Notes: a model not told the origin generated them from the letters alone. Shown: positions 51,265 through 60,258, counted from the first letter of the stretch. The stretch is 64,000 nt of DNA from Streptosporangium lutulentum (GCF_030811455.1 NZ_JAUSQU010000001.1:3968001-4032000); one strand, 5' to 3'. Made by a program: numbers and translations.

Positions 51265-52134
51265 TCATGCGGTGGTGGCCGTGGACTCCTCGCCCTGTAC
51301 CCCCTTAGCCGGACGCCTGCGGCGGGGTGGCGGCGTCACCCCGTCGGCCATGCGACGAGCCGTGACGAGAAAACCGGTGTGGCCGACCATCCTGTGATCG
51401 GGCCTCACGGCAAGCCCTTCGACATGCCAGTCGCGAACCAGGGTCTCCCACGCATGGGGCTCGGTGAAACTCCCGTGATCGCGCAGAGTTTCGACGGTAC
51501 GGGACAACTGGGTCGTCGTCGCCACATAACAGCAGATAACACCACCCGGCGTGAGGGCCTTGGACGCGGCGTCCACGCACTCCCAGGGAGCCAGCATGTC
51601 AAGGATGATCCGGTCGACGTCGCTCTCGTCGAGGGCGTCCACGAAGTCGCCGACCACCAGGCGCCACTGGTCCATCGGTCCGCCATAGAACTTTTCCACG
51701 TTCTTGGTGGCGACCTCGGCGAAATCCTCACGCCGTTCGTAGGAGGTGACGCTTCCCTCCGAACCCACCGCACGGAGCAGGAAGCAGGTGAGAGCCCCGG
51801 AGCCGACCCCCGCCTCCACCACGCGGGCGCCGGGGAAGATGTCGGCCATGCCGACGATCTGCGCCGAGTCCTTCGGGTAGATCACCGCCGCGCCGCGCGG
51901 CATGGAGAGCGTGTAGTCGGAGAGCAGATGCCTGAACGCGAGATACTGGGTCCCGCCGGACGAGCGCACCACCGAACCCTCGGGCTGCCCGATCAGCTCA
52001 CTGTGAGGGATCCCGCCCTTGTGCGTGTGGAATACGCCGTCTTCCTTCAACGTCACCGTGTGACGCTTGTTCTTGGGGTCGGTGAGCTGAACCTGATCCC
52101 CGGCCTGAAACGGCCCATGCCTGCGAAAACCCAT
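51265..52134 (-). CDS. trmI: tRNA (adenine-N1)-methyltransferase TrmI
   Basis: A 289-residue class I methyltransferase that makes m1A58 in the tRNA T-loop. The N-terminal OB-like domain (QLTDPKNKRHTVTLKEDGVFHTHKG) precedes the Rossmann core: SAM motif VVEAGVGSGALTCFLLRAVG, LSMPRGAAVIYPKDSAQIVG just before it, then LDMLAPWECVD. The C-terminal tail is basic. The ATG at 52134 starts the conserved part. In actinomycetes trmI usually lies upstream of mpa, as here, with 205 bp between. Confidence 0.94.
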   Translation of the reverse strand: MGFRRHGPFQAGDQVQLTDPKNKRHTVTLKEDGVFHTHKGGIPHSELIGQPEGSVVRSSGGTQYLAFRHLLSDYTLSMPRGAAVIYPKDSAQIVGMADIFPGARVVEAGVGSGALTCFLLRAVGSEGSVTSYERREDFAEVATKNVEKFYGGPMDQWRLVVGDFVDALDESDVDRIILDMLAPWECVDAASKALTPGGVICCYVATTTQLSRTVETLRDHGSFTEPHAWETLVRDWHVEGLAVRPDHRMVGHTGFLVTARRMADGVTPPPRRRRPAKGVQGEESTATTA

Positions 52135-52209
52135 GCCCGCAAGGTTATCGGCGTACGGCGGCGCCCGGTTCCGGCCGGGGAACCCGGCCCACGGGAGAAC
52201 CGGCCTCTC

Positions 52210-52244
52210 GGCGGGCACCCCGTGGTTCGTGCGGGGTGCCCGCC
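52210..52244 (-). terminator. Hairpin terminator after the aminotransferase gene
   Basis: A perfect 12-bp stem (GGCGGGCACCCC and complement) with an 11-nt loop, 16 bp beyond the stop of the minus-strand class-III aminotransferase gene. Confidence 0.8.
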
Positions 52245-52260
52245 CTCGGCGCCTTCCGGA

Positions 52261-53484
52261 TCAGTCGGCGCCGAACGCGGCCCTGAGCTTGGCGTAGGCG
52301 GCGTCGGTTCCCTGCAGGGCCCGGTCGATGTCGGCGTCGGTGTGGGCGGCCGACAGGAACCAGTTGTGCCAGGGGTGGAGGTAGACGCCTTCGCGCAGGC
52401 AGGCCGAGGACCAGAACATGGCCTTCTCCAGGGTGGCGTCTCCCTCGAAGGAGAGCCACGGGATCTGCACCGGACCGGTCTGGTTGACCACGAAGCCGTG
52501 CGAGGCGGCCTGGGCGGCGAGGCCCTCCCGCAGTCGGGTTCCCGCCCGCTCCATCAGGGCGACGCCGTCGATGGCGCGCAGGGTCTCGATGGTGGCCTTG
52601 GCCGCGGCCATCGGGGCGGCGTTGAACCAGAACGAGCCGGTGGAGTAGATCGTCTGAGCCGGGCCCCGCAGGGAGTCCACACCGGTGACCGCGGCGATCG
52701 GATAGCCGTTGGCCATGGCCTTGCTGAAGGCGTAGAGGTCGGGGCGGACGCCCAGGGTCTCCCAGGAGCCGCCGAGGTCGAGCCGCCAGCCGCCGCGCAC
52801 GTCGTCGATGACCAGCGCGGCGCCGATCCGGTCGGCCAGGGCCCGCAGGCCGCGGGCGAACTCACCGGCGGCGAGCTCCTGGTCCTCGAAGGAGTCGTGC
52901 TTGAACGGCGTCACGATGATCGCGGCGACGTCGCCCTCGGCCTGGGCCGCGGCGGCCTCGGCGCTGGCCAGGTCGTTGTAGGTGTACTCGATCAGGTCGG
53001 CGCGCTCGTTGGGCGTGGTGCCCGACAGGCTGGGCGTGCACCAGGGGTCGGCCCCGTGGTAGGAGCCGTGGGCCATGAGCACCTTGGTGCGGCCGGTGGC
53101 GGCCCGGGCGATCATCAGGGCCTGGGTGGTGGCGTCGGTGCCGTTCTTGGAGAACATCACCCATTCGGCCTGCGGGACGGTCTCCACCATCAGCTCGGCG
53201 AGCTCCACGTAGACCGGGCCGGGGCCGTTGAGACAGTCGCCCTCGGCGAGCTGCGCGGCGACCGCGGCCTCCACGGCGGGGTGACGGTGGCCGATCACGA
53301 TGGGACCCCAGGAGCACATGAGGTCGACGTACTCGCGGCCGTCGGCGTCGCGCTGGCGGCAGCCCTCGCCGCCCACGAAGAACTGCGGGTAGCCGGGGCC
53401 GTGCAGGGCCGCGTTGAGATGGCCGTACATGCCGCCGGGCACGACCTTGGCGGCCCGCTCCCGGAGATCGGCGTCGTTGAACAT
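52261..53484 (-). CDS. Class-III PLP aminotransferase (glutamate-1-semialdehyde aminomutase-like)
   Basis: A 407-residue PLP enzyme. It has VDLMCSWGPIVIGHRHPAV, MFSKNGTDATTQALMIARA, GSYHGADPWC, the PLP-contacting Asp in LVIDDVRGGW and the Schiff-base Lys in YAFSKAMANGYP. It is closest in style to the glutamate-1-semialdehyde aminomutase group, but the genome context (a PfkB sugar kinase 13 bp upstream and a divergent TetR gene) points to an amino-sugar or other catabolic substrate, not heme synthesis. Substrate not determined. Confidence 0.9.
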   Translation of the reverse strand: MFNDADLRERAAKVVPGGMYGHLNAALHGPGYPQFFVGGEGCRQRDADGREYVDLMCSWGPIVIGHRHPAVEAAVAAQLAEGDCLNGPGPVYVELAELMVETVPQAEWVMFSKNGTDATTQALMIARAATGRTKVLMAHGSYHGADPWCTPSLSGTTPNERADLIEYTYNDLASAEAAAAQAEGDVAAIIVTPFKHDSFEDQELAAGEFARGLRALADRIGAALVIDDVRGGWRLDLGGSWETLGVRPDLYAFSKAMANGYPIAAVTGVDSLRGPAQTIYSTGSFWFNAAPMAAAKATIETLRAIDGVALMERAGTRLREGLAAQAASHGFVVNQTGPVQIPWLSFEGDATLEKAMFWSSACLREGVYLHPWHNWFLSAAHTDADIDRALQGTDAAYAKLRAAFGAD

Positions 53485-53497
53485 ATGTCTCTTCCCT

Positions 53498-54415
53498 TCA
53501 GTCCTTGTCCCGCAGTTCCCGCACGCCGTCCAGGCCGGCGTCCGAGCCGAGGCCGCCCGCGACGCGGGCGGCCACCGCGGTGCCGAGCCGGGCGGCGCCG
53601 ACGACCTCCCGGCCGTCGATCAGACCGGCGATGAACCCGGCGCAGTAGGCGTCGCCGCAGCCGGTGGTGTCCACGACCGGAACGTCGAGCGCGGGGACGC
53701 GGGTGACGCCCTCCCCGCGCCGGGCGACGAGGCTTCCCTCACCGCCCAGCGTGACCAGCACGGCCCGCGGTCCCTCGGCCAGCAGGGCGGTCGCCGCCTC
53801 CTCCACACCGGCCGCGCCGCTCATCAGGAGCGCCTGCTCCTCGTTGGGCAGGAGGTAGTCGATGTGCGGGAGGAAACTCCGTGCCCCCTGCATCAGATCC
53901 GGCATGTTGGACAGCAGGTCCATCGTGACGATCGTGCCCCCCGCCCGCGCCTCGTCCAGCAGCGCGAAGAACCCGGGGTCGTACAGACCCCAGGTCACGT
54001 CCATGCCGCCCAGATGCACGACCTTCGCGCCGAGAACGCGCTCGCGGTCCAGGTCGGCGAGGGACAGGCTCAGGTTGGCGCCGGGGACGTGGAAGGACGG
54101 GCGCCCGCCGTCGGGCCGGATGGGCAGGATCGAGGCCGAGGTCTGCTCGCCGTCCTTGCGGACGATCCCGGTCACGTCCACCCCGCGCCGCCCCATGACC
54201 ATGACGAGGAAGTCCCCGAGCTCGTCGCCGCCCGCCGCTCCCATCGAGACGACGGGGACGCCCAGCGCGGCCAGGTCGACGGCCGTCCCGGCCGCGGCGC
54301 CCGCCGCGGTGATGCGGATCTGCTCCAGCAGGTGGGTGTCCTGCCCCTCCGGGATCGACTCCACGGGCCTGGCGAGCACGTCCACGATGTGCACGCCGAG
54401 GGTGACGACGGTCAT
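53498..54415 (-). CDS. PfkB-family carbohydrate kinase
   Basis: A 305-residue ribokinase-fold sugar kinase. Near the N-terminus GVHIVDVLARP, then ITAAGAAAGTAVDLAALGV replaces the classical GG signature; the catalytic signature near the C-terminus is DTTGCGDAYCAGFIAGL with its GxGD anion hole and Asp base. It phosphorylates a sugar or nucleoside at a primary hydroxyl. It is first of a two-gene unit with the aminotransferase and divergent from TetR; a candidate operator lies just upstream. Confidence 0.91.
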   Translation of the reverse strand: MTVVTLGVHIVDVLARPVESIPEGQDTHLLEQIRITAAGAAAGTAVDLAALGVPVVSMGAAGGDELGDFLVMVMGRRGVDVTGIVRKDGEQTSASILPIRPDGGRPSFHVPGANLSLSLADLDRERVLGAKVVHLGGMDVTWGLYDPGFFALLDEARAGGTIVTMDLLSNMPDLMQGARSFLPHIDYLLPNEEQALLMSGAAGVEEAATALLAEGPRAVLVTLGGEGSLVARRGEGVTRVPALDVPVVDTTGCGDAYCAGFIAGLIDGREVVGAARLGTAVAARVAGGLGSDAGLDGVRELRDKD

Positions 54416-54446
54416 AGCGAGTCCTCCTCATATCCTGAGCGGATAG

Positions 54447-54464
54447 TAGACGGGCGTCCGACTA
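54447..54464. promoter_or_regulatory. Candidate TetR operator
   Basis: TAGACGGGCGTCCGACTA is an 18-bp imperfect palindrome (7 of 9 paired positions) in the 82-bp gap between the divergent PfkB and TetR genes. Its position suits autoregulation and repression of the kinase-aminotransferase pair. Confidence 0.5.
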
Positions 54465-54497
54465 AAATGTCAACGAGTCCGTCCGGGAGGGATCGAG

Positions 54498-55097
54498 TTG
54501 CCGAAGATCGTCAATCACAGCGAGCGCCGCGAGGAGGTCGTCGAGGCCACCCGCCGCGTCATCCTGCGCGAGGGCATCGAGGCGGCCACCACCAGGGCCA
54601 TCGCCAGGGAGGCCGGCTACTCCAACGGCGTGCTCACCCACTACTTCGCCGACAAGGACGACATCATGCTGTCGGCGCTGCACCTGTCGCACCGGCACAT
54701 CGTGGAGCGCCTGCGGGGCAAGCTCGCCGGTCTGACCGGCCTGGCCGCGCTGCGCGAACTCCTCCTGGACAACCTGCCGCTGGACGACGAGCGCGCCGAG
54801 GAGAGCGGGCTGGAGATCGGCTTCTGGAGCCGCAGCATGACCAGCCCTGCCCTGCACCAGGCGCAGCGCGCCGAGGCCGAAGAGCTGCGCTACCTGGTGC
54901 GCAGCCTGCTCGGCACGGCCGCCGAGGCCGGAGAGATCGCCACGGGGGAGGATCTCGACGACGTCACCGAGCGGCTGCTCGCCCTGGTCGACGGGCTGAG
55001 CGTGCACCACCTGCTCTATCCCGACCGGCTGGGCGCCGGGCGCCTGGAACGGCTGCTCGGCGCCGAACTCGACCGGCTTCAGTCCAGCAGCTCGTAG
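54498..55097 (+). CDS. TetR-family transcriptional regulator
   Basis: A 199-residue TetR protein. The HTH is residues about 8-55 (RREEVVEATRRVILREGIEA, TTRAIAREAGYSNGVLTHYFADKDDIM), followed by an all-helical ligand domain. The HTH pattern resembles the BetI/polyamine-type subgroup. The TTG start at 54498 is preceded by GGGAGG. It is divergent from the PfkB-aminotransferase pair and probably represses it. Its last 19 bp overlap the convergent kinase gene. Confidence 0.92.
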   Translation: MPKIVNHSERREEVVEATRRVILREGIEAATTRAIAREAGYSNGVLTHYFADKDDIMLSALHLSHRHIVERLRGKLAGLTGLAALRELLLDNLPLDDERAEESGLEIGFWSRSMTSPALHQAQRAEAEELRYLVRSLLGTAAEAGEIATGEDLDDVTERLLALVDGLSVHHLLYPDRLGAGRLERLLGAELDRLQSSSS

Positions 55098-55948
55098 AGC
55101 CGGTCCGCCACTCCCCCGGCGGTGGGCCGCTCGGCCTCGTCGCCGAGACAGGCGTGAACGAGCCCGGACAGCTCGGGCTCCAGATCCGCGTCGACCGACG
55201 GCGGCGTGCCGTAGACCTTGCGCAGGGTCAGCAGCGGGTCGCGCGCGGGCAGCTCGCCGTAGAGGCCGGCGCCGGTCACCGTCCGGTGCAGGGTCGCGCC
55301 CAGGGACCACACGTCCCCCGCCGGGGTGGGCCTCTCTCCCTGCAGCATGGCCGGGTCGGCGAACTCCACCGACCCGACGTCCCCCATCCCCGTCACCGTC
55401 ACGCCCGGCGTCAGCACCCGCGACAGGCCCAGATCGGAGAGCTTGCCGCCGAGCTCGGTGAGCAGCACGTTGCCGGGACGGATGTCACCGTGCACGATGC
55501 CCTCCTCGTGCAGCGCCTGCGCGGCGCGGGCCACGCAGGCGACGGAGCGCAGCACCCGCTCCCGCGACGGCGGCTCGGCCGGATGGGCGAGCGAGCCCTC
55601 GGGCAGATACTCCATCGAGTAGTAGAAAATCCCGCCCTGCCGGCCGGCGTCGTAGAGCCTCACCAGGTACGGCGACCGCACCGCGGCGAACGCCCTCAAC
55701 TCCCCGGTGGCCCGCCGGAACGCGTCGTCCCCGGTGTCCCCCATCACCTTCACCGCGACGAGGTCCACCTCGACGGGCAGTCGTCCGGGCCGCTTCGCCA
55801 GGTAGAACTCGCCATGTTCGCCCGCTCCCAGCGACCGGACGAACTCGTAATCGGCGATGCCCTCCACCAACGGTCTCCCTCCGCGCTGCAGGACGTCCGC
55901 GCGACACTCGCGGTGACATTCCTCACACGGTAATGGCATCAATGCCAT
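55079..55948 (-). CDS. Divergent Ser/Thr protein kinase with N-terminal Cys motif
   Basis: A 289-residue kinase-like protein. A short N-terminal CEECHREC may bind zinc. The fold has GAGEHGEFYL (glycine loop), VAVKVMGD, then a changed catalytic loop HGDIRPGNVLL (HRD to HGD, Lys to Arg) and SDLGLSR in place of DFG, ending GDVWSLGATLH. The catalytic Asp and Asn remain. HGD loops lacking the Arg occur in some bacterial kinases, so it may still be active. No membrane anchor. Probably co-transcribed with the upstream FHA gene (118 bp gap). Confidence 0.85.
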   Translation of the reverse strand: MALMPLPCEECHRECRADVLQRGGRPLVEGIADYEFVRSLGAGEHGEFYLAKRPGRLPVEVDLVAVKVMGDTGDDAFRRATGELRAFAAVRSPYLVRLYDAGRQGGIFYYSMEYLPEGSLAHPAEPPSRERVLRSVACVARAAQALHEEGIVHGDIRPGNVLLTELGGKLSDLGLSRVLTPGVTVTGMGDVGSVEFADPAMLQGERPTPAGDVWSLGATLHRTVTGAGLYGELPARDPLLTLRKVYGTPPSVDADLEPELSGLVHACLGDEAERPTAGGVADRLYELLD

Positions 55949-56066
55949 TTCCGGGGCCTTTCCTTACTTAAGGAGAGCGCGTTCCCCGTGCCTCACATAA
56001 ATCCGCTTCCCCTTGATGTGGTGATCGTCCTCGCCGCCGTGCGATCGTTCGGAACCGCCCGGTCCT

Positions 56067-57515
56067 CTACCGGTTGCGGTGCGACTCGTAGCGCATGGTG
56101 CGGGAGACCCCGATCCGCACGGTCGTACCGGGCAGGATCGCGACCTGCTCGTTCGGCGGGATGTCGTAGAAGTTGGGGTCACCGGGCGGCTGGATCTGGG
56201 TGCCGTTGACCGAGCCCAGGTCCACCAGGTTGACGTCCCAGTTGTCCAGCGCCACCCGCAGGTGGCGGCGGGACACCGACCCGTCGGGGCTGGTGACCTT
56301 GGCCGGGCGGACCGAGCCGTCCGCGACCTCCGGAGCCCGCTCGGGGTCGCGGCCCACCAGGTAGTCGGTGTCGAGCCGGAGCGTCATGCCGTCGTCCAGG
56401 AGCAGCACTCCCAGCGGCGGGCGCGGCCCCTTGTAGGGGACGAGCGAGCGCTGCACCAGCGCGATGCCGCAGACCGCGCAGTACGGCACGCGCGGGTCGT
56501 TGAAGTGGTCGTTCTTGCAGTCGACCCCGTACACCAGCGGCCTCGACTCGGGCTCGGGGGCGGGCGCCTGGGGCTCCGGCGCGGGCGGCGGAGCGCCCGG
56601 GGTCAGCAGTTCGTACTCGAACGGCTGGTCGCGGGCGTCGACGGGGTCACCGCCCATCCCGCTCGACAGGGCGGTGTCCACGTACTCGTGCTGGATCGCC
56701 GGGGGCCCCGGGGCCGGCTCCGGCTGCGAGACCACCGGGGCGGGCTCGGAGTGCCACGCCTGGGGTGCGGCGACCTGCGGCTCCCTCGGCGGCCGCGGCG
56801 GCTCCGGGGGCTGCGGGACGGGCGGCGCGTAGGGCTCCGCGGTGCCCATCGGGTAGGGCGCGGGCCGCACCGAATCCCCCGTCTCCGCCTGCGGCGCCCG
56901 CCGCTCGGGAGCGGGGGCCGGGGCGGGAACCGCGGGCGGCGGAGGCGGTGGAGGGGTCGCGGCCACGGCCGGTTGAGCGGGCTTCCCGCGCGGCTCGGGC
57001 TCCACGTAGGGCTCGGCGCGCTGGGCGGAGGGCTTCGCCGCCTCCACCTCGGACAGGTCGCACGAGACCCCGCCGCCGACGATCACGCCCGAGTCCAGCC
57101 GGGTGAGCGGATTCACCGCCCCGGCCTCGGGCAGGCTCAGCTCCACCCGGGTCACCGGACCCGGCACCAGCCGGTCGGACCACGTGAGCGCGTCACGCCC
57201 GGCCAGCTGGACCTCGCCGGCCGCGCCGGTCACCGAGGCGAACGCGGGGCCGCTGACCAGCACGGCCACTCCCCCGCTCACCGGGCCCGCGACGGCACAC
57301 GCCACCGGCTCGCCCATCATGACGGCGAGCACCTGGGCGACGCGGCGAGCGAGCGCGCGCCCGTCACCACCCGAGGTCGCGGTCTCCTTCACCGCCCCCA
57401 GCAGGTCTTCGACGACGGCCTCGGCCGCGTCACACACCAGCAGCAGGCCGCCCACATAGGCCACCAGCCCGTTGCCCGGAAGCGGACGCACCACCCCGAA
57501 ACCCTGGTCGGTCAC
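56067..57515 (-). CDS. FHA-domain protein with zinc-ribbon-like motif
   Basis: A 482-residue protein. Residues 1-165 form a globular domain I cannot name with certainty (GLVAYVGGLLLVCDA, DGRALARRVAQVLAVM, SDRLVPGPVTRVELSL). A Pro-, Ala- and Glu-rich linker spans about 170-345. Then a Cys pair in YGVDCKN...VPYCAVCG and a C-terminal FHA domain (DTDYLVGRDPER, SVSRRHLRV, DLGSVNGTQI) that binds phosphothreonine. The kinase encoded just downstream is the likely partner. GTG 57515 has GGGAGGGAGAG upstream and overlaps the previous stop by 4 bp. Confidence 0.88.
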   Translation of the reverse strand: MTDQGFGVVRPLPGNGLVAYVGGLLLVCDAAEAVVEDLLGAVKETATSGGDGRALARRVAQVLAVMMGEPVACAVAGPVSGGVAVLVSGPAFASVTGAAGEVQLAGRDALTWSDRLVPGPVTRVELSLPEAGAVNPLTRLDSGVIVGGGVSCDLSEVEAAKPSAQRAEPYVEPEPRGKPAQPAVAATPPPPPPPAVPAPAPAPERRAPQAETGDSVRPAPYPMGTAEPYAPPVPQPPEPPRPPREPQVAAPQAWHSEPAPVVSQPEPAPGPPAIQHEYVDTALSSGMGGDPVDARDQPFEYELLTPGAPPPAPEPQAPAPEPESRPLVYGVDCKNDHFNDPRVPYCAVCGIALVQRSLVPYKGPRPPLGVLLLDDGMTLRLDTDYLVGRDPERAPEVADGSVRPAKVTSPDGSVSRRHLRVALDNWDVNLVDLGSVNGTQIQPPGDPNFYDIPPNEQVAILPGTTVRIGVSRTMRYESHRNR

Positions 57516-57877
57516 AGAACTCTCCCTCCCCGGAAACGCCATCGGATGAACGGCACACGCATAGGACCGCTCGCCACCAGCCACATGCATACCCAGACGA
57601 TCGTGAAGTGCGTCCAGATGGCGGCCGACGGAACCGGATCAATGAAATCAACTGCACCGGACCGTAGCAAAAAGTACAGCACAAGACCCCCAGGCACGAG
57701 CGTCAGCAAACCGAACAGGCGCCGCAGCGTCCGGGACGCCATGACGTCGCCCGCCGCGAGGAGGGGAATGCCGCACAGGGGAATTCCGGCGGCCGCGACC
57801 GTTCGGCCGGTCCATCGGGGCGAGCCGAGCGGCTCCGGAGTCAGATCACCGGCCGCCGGCGCATGGGGGGGTGCCAA
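57512..57877 (-). CDS. Small two-helix membrane protein upstream of FHA gene
   Basis: About 121 residues from the TTG at 57877 (GGGACG lies just upstream). A Pro-rich N-terminus is followed by two hydrophobic helices (about 55-75, LLTLVPGGLVLYFLL; about 85-105, WTHFTIVWVCMWLVASGPM) and a basic tail (VPFIRWRFRGGRVL). Its stop overlaps the FHA gene start (GTGA), so the two are translationally coupled. A role as membrane partner of the FHA protein is possible. An upstream frame to 57982 exists, but its sequence is not protein-like. Confidence 0.65.
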   Translation of the reverse strand: MAPPHAPAAGDLTPEPLGSPRWTGRTVAAAGIPLCGIPLLAAGDVMASRTLRRLFGLLTLVPGGLVLYFLLRSGAVDFIDPVPSAAIWTHFTIVWVCMWLVASGPMRVPFIRWRFRGGRVL

Positions 57878-58061
57878 TTGATCGTCCCTAAGCCACTCGG
57901 TGCGTCTCTTATAGCTACATGGCCAACCAGTTCGGTCGATCAAAACACTAGTCGCGGTGAAAGCCGAAAACGAGTGGGACAAAGGGGGCGATCGTTGTTC
58001 ACCGGCCCGCTTCTCCCGGCGAGTGTCCGGTGAGACCCGCGGAAACGACGGGGTGCTTCGC

Positions 58062-59195
58062 TCAGACCCCGCTGAAGACCCGGTTCACGTCCGACGTCGC
58101 CAGCACCCCGAAGATCTCACCGCCGTGCTCGACGAGCAGGTATTCCCCCGCCGGGGTCTCGCGCATGGCGTCGATCAGCGGCTCCCCCTCCAGGTCGGCG
58201 GCGAGCACCAGCGACGGTTCGAGGCTGCGCGACAGCGAGCCGGCGGTCACCCAGGGGCGGCGGCTCTCGGGGGTGGCCTCCACGGCGACCTCGTTGACGA
58301 TCCCGGTGGGACGGCCCTCGTGGTCCACCACGACCATCGCCCCCGCCTTGGCCTCGGCGGCCCGGCGCAGGGCCTCGGCCAGGGGAACGTCACCGGTCAC
58401 CGCGATGGCCCGCCTGGCCAGGGCGCGGGCGTTCACCTTCGGGATGCGGGCGCGCACCCGGGCGCTCCGCAGGGACTGGGTGGCGCCGAACCAGATGAAG
58501 GCGGCCAGCAGCAGCGGCCAGATGAGCGTGGTCAGCTCCTGCGGCTGCCCGCTCACCAGCGCCAGCCCGATGGGGACCGTGACCAGGACGACGGCCAGCA
58601 CGCGGCCTCCCCAGGCCGCGGCGACCGTTCCGGTGGTGGTGCTGCGGGTGATCTTCCAGACGCCCGCGCGCAGCATGCGCCCGCCGTCGAGCGGCAGCCC
58701 CGGCAGGAGGTTGAAGATCCCGACGATCAGGTTGGACACCCAGAGCTGCCAGCTCAGGACGCCGATGACGGAGAACGGGTCGAGGAACTGGGAGGCGACG
58801 AAACCGATCCCGGCCAGCCCGAGCGAGAGCGCGGGGCCGGAGAAGGCCACCATGAACTCCCTGCCGGGGGTCTCCGGCTCGCGCTCGATCTCCGAGACGC
58901 CTCCGAGCAGGTAGAGCGTGATGCGGCGGACCGGCAGGCCGTACATCTTGGCGACCACGCAGTGCGCCAGCTCGTGCAGGAGCACCGACACGTACAGCAG
59001 CACGGCGAAGACGAACGCGATGACGTACGTCATCGGGATGCTCAGCTGGGGCAGCCAGGAGGCCATGGTCTTCTGAAACGAGTATGTGATGAACGCCGCC
59101 ACGATGAGCCAGGTGGGCGAGACGTACACCGGGATGCCGAACGGCCGTCCCATCCGCAGTCCTGGGTTGTCCCGGCGCGGGCTCTCGCTGCTCAC
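58062..59195 (-). CDS. Site-2 protease (M50) with CBS domains
   Basis: A 377-residue intramembrane zinc protease. The zinc site is LLHELAHCVVAK (His74, Glu75, His78) with the third ligand in NLLPGLPLDGGRMLRA. About six transmembrane helices fill residues 25-235; two CBS motifs (about 255-377: LARRAIAVTGDVPLAEALRR, YLLVEHGGEIFGVLATSDV) form a cytosolic regulatory part. This is the Rip3-like class. It is likely to cleave anti-sigma factors or other membrane proteins. Divergent from the RecB-like gene. Confidence 0.94.
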   Translation of the reverse strand: MSSESPRRDNPGLRMGRPFGIPVYVSPTWLIVAAFITYSFQKTMASWLPQLSIPMTYVIAFVFAVLLYVSVLLHELAHCVVAKMYGLPVRRITLYLLGGVSEIEREPETPGREFMVAFSGPALSLGLAGIGFVASQFLDPFSVIGVLSWQLWVSNLIVGIFNLLPGLPLDGGRMLRAGVWKITRSTTTGTVAAAWGGRVLAVVLVTVPIGLALVSGQPQELTTLIWPLLLAAFIWFGATQSLRSARVRARIPKVNARALARRAIAVTGDVPLAEALRRAAEAKAGAMVVVDHEGRPTGIVNEVAVEATPESRRPWVTAGSLSRSLEPSLVLAADLEGEPLIDAMRETPAGEYLLVEHGGEIFGVLATSDVNRVFSGV

Positions 59196-59322
59196 CTCTG
59201 GCTCACCACTCCTCGCTGAACTTCCGTCTCAAGCCTCGATGCTACGCGCCATCAGGCCCTTCTCGATCGCTCCGAGACCACCTTGAGCACAAACTGTCGC
59301 CACTGTGACCTACAGTGCGGAC

Positions 59323-60210
59323 ATGCCACTGACCGAGCCCACGATCATCGGAGCCCTGTCGCCGTCCCGCGCCGGCGACTTCATGACGTGCCCGTTGCTC
59401 TACCGGTTCCGGGTGATCGACCGGCTCCCGGAGCCGCCGTCCCCCGCCGCGGTGCGAGGAACGATGGTCCATTCGGTGCTGGAGCGTCTCTACGACCTTC
59501 CCGCCGCCGCGCGCACGGTCGCCGCGGCCCAGGACCTGCTGGAGCCGCAGTGGCAGAAGCTGCTGGCCGAGGAGCCTTCCTACGGCGAGATGTTCGCCGG
59601 CGAGCGGGAGCGGGCCCAGTGGCTGGCACAGGCCCGCGCCATGCTGGAGCGCTACTTCACCCTTGAGGACCCCACCGTCCTCGAACCCGCCGAGCGGGAG
59701 CTGTACGTGGAGGCGACGCTCGCCAACGGCCTGATGCTACGCGGTTACATCGACCGCCTGGACGTCGCGCCCACCGGCGAGGTCCGCGTGGTCGACTACA
59801 AGACCGGCAGCGCCCCGGGGCCCGACTTCGAGGCCAAGGCCCTGTTCCAGATGAGGTTCTACGCGCTGGTGCTGTGGCGGCTGCACGGCTCGGTGCCCCG
59901 CCTTCTCCAGCTGATGTACCTGGGGGGCGGGGGCGAGGTGCTGCGCTACGCCCCCGACGAGGCCGATCTGCGGGCCACCGAGCGCAAGGTGCAGGCCCTC
60001 TGGGAGGCCATCGAGCGGGCGCTGGAGACCGGCGAGTGGCGTTCCAGGCGCAGCCGGCTGTGCGACTGGTGCTCCTACAAGGAGCTGTGCCCTGAGTTCG
60101 GCGGCACTCCCCCGCCCCTGCCCGAGCGGCAGCCGGGCGACACCGTGCGCAGCACCCGTCGCACCCCCCGGGCGGGCAAGGCCGACAGGGCGGCCACGGA
60201 CGAGCTCTGA
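59323..60210 (+). CDS. RecB-like PD-(D/E)XK exonuclease
   Basis: A 295-residue stand-alone RecB/Cas4-like nuclease. SPSRAGDFMTCPLLYRFRVIDRL opens the fold, GTMVHSVLERLY gives the early His, VDYKTGSAP carries the PD-(D/E)XK Asp and Lys, and Cys residues (TCPLLYR, LCDWCSYKELCPEF) make a probable 4Fe-4S cluster. It likely degrades DNA ends in repair. ATG 59323 is chosen; GTG 59305 is in frame. The conserved actinobacterial partner trmI lies about 7 kb away here. Confidence 0.91.
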   Translation: MPLTEPTIIGALSPSRAGDFMTCPLLYRFRVIDRLPEPPSPAAVRGTMVHSVLERLYDLPAAARTVAAAQDLLEPQWQKLLAEEPSYGEMFAGERERAQWLAQARAMLERYFTLEDPTVLEPAERELYVEATLANGLMLRGYIDRLDVAPTGEVRVVDYKTGSAPGPDFEAKALFQMRFYALVLWRLHGSVPRLLQLMYLGGGGEVLRYAPDEADLRATERKVQALWEAIERALETGEWRSRRSRLCDWCSYKELCPEFGGTPPPLPERQPGDTVRSTRRTPRAGKADRAATDEL

Positions 60211-60258
60211 CCTCCCGCGACGCCCTCCCCGCCTCACGCGGGGCGGGTCGTGGAGGTC
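60209..60258 (+). terminator. Hairpin terminator after the RecB-like gene
   Basis: A long imperfect stem starting at the stop codon: GACCTC pairs with GAGGTC, then CGCGAC with GTCGTG (one mismatch), closing with CCCCGC-CTCAC-GCGGGG. Confidence 0.75.

Noticed and set aside
51250..53634. 794-residue plus-strand frame
   Set aside because: Antisense of trmI and the aminotransferase, whose motifs are complete.
55964..56182. 72-residue minus-strand frame beside the FHA gene
   Set aside because: Ser/Arg/Thr-rich shadow of the FHA C-terminus.
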